A stretch of 7,827 bases of DNA from Halanaerobium sp046541575 (lineage in GTDB: Bacteria > Bacillota > Halanaerobiia > Halanaerobiales > Halanaerobiaceae), in NCBI GenBank assembly GCA_046541575.1, contig JBKHDA010000079.1:1-7827 (forward strand), read 5' to 3'. This document shows, piece after piece, positions 6,103-7,827 of the stretch. The position numbers and the translations under genes are program-made. A model generated the notes under the pieces. It had not been told where the DNA came from. It saw only the letters and a program-made list of their open reading frames with translations, and did no database searches. The first letter of the stretch is position 1. Every line of letters begins with the position of its first letter.

Positions 6103-6132
6103 AAAAAGAGCTGAAATATTTCAGCTCTTTTT
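6103..6132. terminator. Bidirectional intrinsic terminator
   Basis: AAAAAGAGCTGAAAT (6103-6117) is the exact reverse complement of 6118-6132. The stem ends in a T-run on the 3' side on both strands, the correct polarity for termination in both directions. It serves the curlin-like transcript on the plus strand and the DUF3006/metallo-beta-lactamase operon on the minus strand. The minus-strand stop codon (6121-6123) lies inside one arm. Confidence 0.9.
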
Positions 6133-6339
6133 GTTTTTCAGTTTGTCCAGTAGGCTGCCAACCCTTTTTTCGGCGGCCTTTTTTTCGTCTTCTCTCATTT
6201 TAAAATTGATTTCTAAAATACTCCCTTCAGTTACAACTTCAGGCAGCTCTGAGAGAGGCAGATAAAAATCTTCTTTTTCTTCAGGACGAATTAAAAGCCT
6301 TGCCTTATTATTTTCAATTTTATCAACAGTTACCTTCAT
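6121..6339 (-). CDS. DUF3006 family protein, 72 aa
   Basis: A small protein opening MKVTVDKIENNKARLL, with the block YLPLSELPE and a Lys-rich C-terminal helix ending in LLDKLKNKKS. This is the typical DUF3006 layout (about 70-90 aa, N-terminal MKVxVDRIE and a LPxxxxEG segment, here ELPEVVTEG). The molecular function of the family is not established to my knowledge. The start is ATG 6339, with AAAGGA (6347-6352) 7 nt upstream; a TTG one codon earlier is in frame but unlikely. It begins 29 nt after the stop of the metallo-beta-lactamase/HhH gene, so they form an operon. DUF3006 genes often accompany secreted ComEC-type hydrolases. There is no signal peptide, so the product is cytoplasmic. Confidence 0.85.
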   Translation of the reverse strand: MKVTVDKIENNKARLLIRPEEKEDFYLPLSELPEVVTEGSILEINFKMREDEKKAAEKRVGSLLDKLKNKKS

Positions 6340-6368
6340 CAAATCATCCTTTCATATTTTTAAATTGC

Positions 6369-7490
6369 TTACTCTACTTTAATTTTATCATACCAGCGTT
6401 CAAATTTACCCTCATCAATTCCGTCAACATTTTTTATTTCTTCAATCTGCTCAAAATCACCATATTTTTCTCTGTAATCAATAATATTTCTGGCAGTTGC
6501 CGGTCCAATTCCCCAGAGCTGATCAAGTGTTGAGCTGTCTGCGGTATTTATATTAATCAAATTGCTGTCAGCAGGTTTAACTGCTGAATCTGAAGAGTTA
6601 TTTTCAGCCTTAGAACTGCTTTCAGTACCTGCTTTAATATCTTCTGGACTCTGGTCGACTTTAACACTGTAATTGCTGCCGTCAGCTGTAACCACTATAT
6701 TTCCATTTAAGTCATTTCTATAAACTCGTGCCCCTTCAGCTTGATAGAGCTCAATAACATCTGCTGCTGGATGGCCGTAGTGATTATCAGCTCCCACCTG
6801 AATAACAGCTACTTCGGGCTTTAGATTACTGATCCATTTGGCTGAGCTGGAGCTCCTGCTGCCGTGATGGGGAACTTTAATCAGATCAACTTTCAGCTTT
6901 GGATTTTCCTGCAGCAGCTTAGACTCTATTTCATTTTCAATGTCACCGGTGAATAAAAATTTCTGTTCACCAAATTCAAGTACAAATACAAGCGAAGAAT
7001 TATTTAAATCATATTGATCGAGTTCCTGCTCCGGATGGAGAAAATTAATTGTACTTCTTCCAATTTTTAATTTATCTCCCTTACGCGGAGTCTCAAAATC
7101 AATATTTTCCTGGTCAATTTTAATCAGATAATCTTCGTATGTTTTAGAGCTGTGAATTTTCCCGCTGTCCAGTACAGTTCCTACCTCAAAACTGTCGATA
7201 ATATCTACCAGACCCCCAATATGATCAGCATGGGGGTGGGTGCTGATAATATAGTCCAGCTTTTTTATATTTTGATCTTTTAGGTAGTTGATAATTCCAG
7301 CTGTAATTTGATCAGAGCGGTCTCCACCATCAACCAGAATTTTTTGCCCCTCTGCTTCTTCAATTAAGATTGAGTCTCCCTGGCCTACATCAAGAAAATG
7401 TATTTTTAAGTTTTGAGCAGTTGTATTAAAACTAAAGAGCATTAAAAGCCCTGCAATTAAAAGCAGCAGAATAGCCTTCTTTTTATTCAT
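6369..7490 (-). CDS. Exported ComEC-type metallo-beta-lactamase domain fused to ComEA-like helix-hairpin-helix
   Basis: A 373-aa protein with a signal peptide (KKK start, core 6-20, likely cleavage after TTA at 25). The metallo-beta-lactamase fold (28-275) has the ComEC C-domain signatures: FLDVGQGDS (32-40), LVDGG (52-56), the metal motif THPHADH (84-90), FTGD (180-183), PHHGS (207-211) and HYGHP (237-241). All expected metal ligands are present, so it is probably an active phosphodiesterase or nuclease-like hydrolase. A Ser/Glu-rich linker (280-308) leads to a ComEA-type DNA-binding HhH (311-370) with ININTAD and LWGIGPATARNIIDYRE. The combination suggests a hydrolase held on extracellular DNA, perhaps for DNA uptake or DNA-phosphate scavenging; this is inferred. 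The ComEC membrane channel part is absent. ATG 7490 has AAAGGA 8 nt upstream (7499-7504). It is co-transcribed with the DUF3006 gene. Confidence 0.92.
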   Translation of the reverse strand: MNKKKAILLLLIAGLLMLFSFNTTAQNLKIHFLDVGQGDSILIEEAEGQKILVDGGDRSDQITAGIINYLKDQNIKKLDYIISTHPHADHIGGLVDIIDSFEVGTVLDSGKIHSSKTYEDYLIKIDQENIDFETPRKGDKLKIGRSTINFLHPEQELDQYDLNNSSLVFVLEFGEQKFLFTGDIENEIESKLLQENPKLKVDLIKVPHHGSRSSSSAKWISNLKPEVAVIQVGADNHYGHPAADVIELYQAEGARVYRNDLNGNIVVTADGSNYSVKVDQSPEDIKAGTESSSKAENNSSDSAVKPADSNLININTADSSTLDQLWGIGPATARNIIDYREKYGDFEQIEEIKNVDGIDEGKFERWYDKIKVE

Positions 7491-7530
7491 AGTTTAATTC
7501 CTTTCTAAAAAAATCAATTTATTTTTGCTT

Positions 7531-7560
7531 AATATATTATTTCTAGATTTTTACTGATAA
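7531..7560 (-). promoter_or_regulatory. Possible promoter of the metallo-beta-lactamase/DUF3006 operon
   Basis: On the minus strand TTATCA (7555-7560) and TATATT (7531-7536) are 18 bp apart, matching 4/6 and 5/6 of the sigma-A hexamers. It lies about 40 nt upstream of ATG 7490, back-to-back with the plus-strand promoter at 7575. The AT-rich setting makes a chance match possible. Confidence 0.4.
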
Positions 7561-7574
7561 TCCTTTTTCTTAAA

Positions 7575-7603
7575 TTGAAAAATTAGGGCGCTCAATGTAT
7601 ACT
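7575..7603 (+). promoter_or_regulatory. Sigma-A promoter of the 3'-truncated hydrolase gene
   Basis: TTGAAA (7575-7580) and TATACT (7598-7603) are exactly 17 bp apart. The predicted start near 7610 leaves a leader of about 38 nt before ATG 7648, with AGAGGTGA at 7635-7642 as ribosome binding site. Confidence 0.8.
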
Positions 7604-7647
7604 GGTAATAAGAATGTTTGAGTTAAATCTAAAAAGAGGTGAAGTAA

Positions 7648-7827
7648 ATGTCTAAAGAATTGGAAGTTACAATTCTGGCAAACAATACTGTAGAAAAAAG
7701 AGAAGTCCTGGCAGAACATGGTCTTTCATTTTATTTTAAATATCAGGGCAGAGAATATTTATTTGATACCGGTCAGGGTGAGGTATTATTTTCTAATGCC
7801 GAGAAATTGGGAATAGATTTAAAAAAT
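7648..7827 (+). CDS. Metallo-beta-lactamase-fold hydrolase, N-terminal 60 residues (3' truncated)
   Basis: The gene starts at ATG 7648 with AGAGGTGA upstream and runs off the right edge; 60 residues are visible. The start has VTILANNTVEKREVLAEHG followed by LSFYFKYQGREYLFDTGQG and FSNAEKLGIDL. This is the N-terminal pattern of the cytoplasmic metallo-beta-lactamase family often annotated as a dihydropteroate-like or MJ0301-type phosphate synthase: an AEHGLS segment, FDTGQG, and a conserved N-A-x-x-L-G-I-D. The HxHxDH metal motif would fall just outside the window, so activity cannot be judged. There is no signal peptide, unlike the divergent exported hydrolase. True substrates of this family are mostly unknown, and the common product name should be treated with caution. 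Confidence 0.8.
   Translation, partial: MSKELEVTILANNTVEKREVLAEHGLSFYFKYQGREYLFDTGQGEVLFSNAEKLGIDLKN

Noticed and set aside
6340..6342. TTG start one codon upstream for the DUF3006 gene
   Set aside because: ATG 6339 has better spacing to AAAGGA and gives the family-typical MKV start.
6300..6533. 77-codon plus-strand open frame
   Set aside because: It lies antisense to the DUF3006 and metallo-beta-lactamase genes, has a Phe/Asn-rich translation typical of reverse-strand AT-rich DNA, and no ribosome binding site.

Overview
The window looks like chromosome of a halophilic, anaerobic, outer-membrane-bearing Firmicute, most like Halanaerobiales. The DNA is AT-rich with strong AGGAGG-type ribosome binding sites and sigma-A promoters. 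The exported proteins are very rich in Glu and Asp. Secretins and a beta-barrel-like protein imply an outer membrane. The taxonomic placement is an inference from these traits and from the protein families, not from a search.

Left part (1-5096, all + strand): the 3' end of a secreted beta-rich protein that could be a surface or filament subunit; a 34-bp perfect palindrome; then a tightly packed cluster. The cluster holds a 513-aa exported protein built from a duplicated chaperone-like or DUF916-like beta-sandwich unit, a short secretin (455 aa) overlapping it by ATGA, and a second protein (471 aa) overlapping the secretin by GTGA. I read this second protein as a degenerate secretin paralogue fused to a C-terminal beta-domain ending in Phe. 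A 47-aa two-CxxC zinc-ribbon protein follows. Together the genes look like an envelope export or surface-assembly machine with no recognisable ATPase or inner-membrane platform in view.

Middle (5097-6132): a near-consensus promoter starts a long leader with two c-di-GMP-I (GEMM-I) type aptamers. An intrinsic terminator lies between them, and the second aptamer runs up to the Shine-Dalgarno sequence. The leader controls a 167-aa secreted protein with five curlin-type repeats of 22-23 residues, i.e. a probable functional amyloid under cyclic di-GMP control. A short open stretch of unclear status and a bidirectional terminator follow.

Right part (6121-7827): on the minus strand, an exported ComEC-type metallo-beta-lactamase domain fused to a ComEA-like helix-hairpin-helix, followed by a DUF3006 protein in the same operon. 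Divergently on the plus strand, behind a near-consensus promoter, is the start of another metallo-beta-lactamase-fold hydrolase, cut by the window edge.

The most interesting content is the pairing of a dual-riboswitch curlin-like amyloid gene with an adjacent chaperone-like/tandem-secretin cluster.
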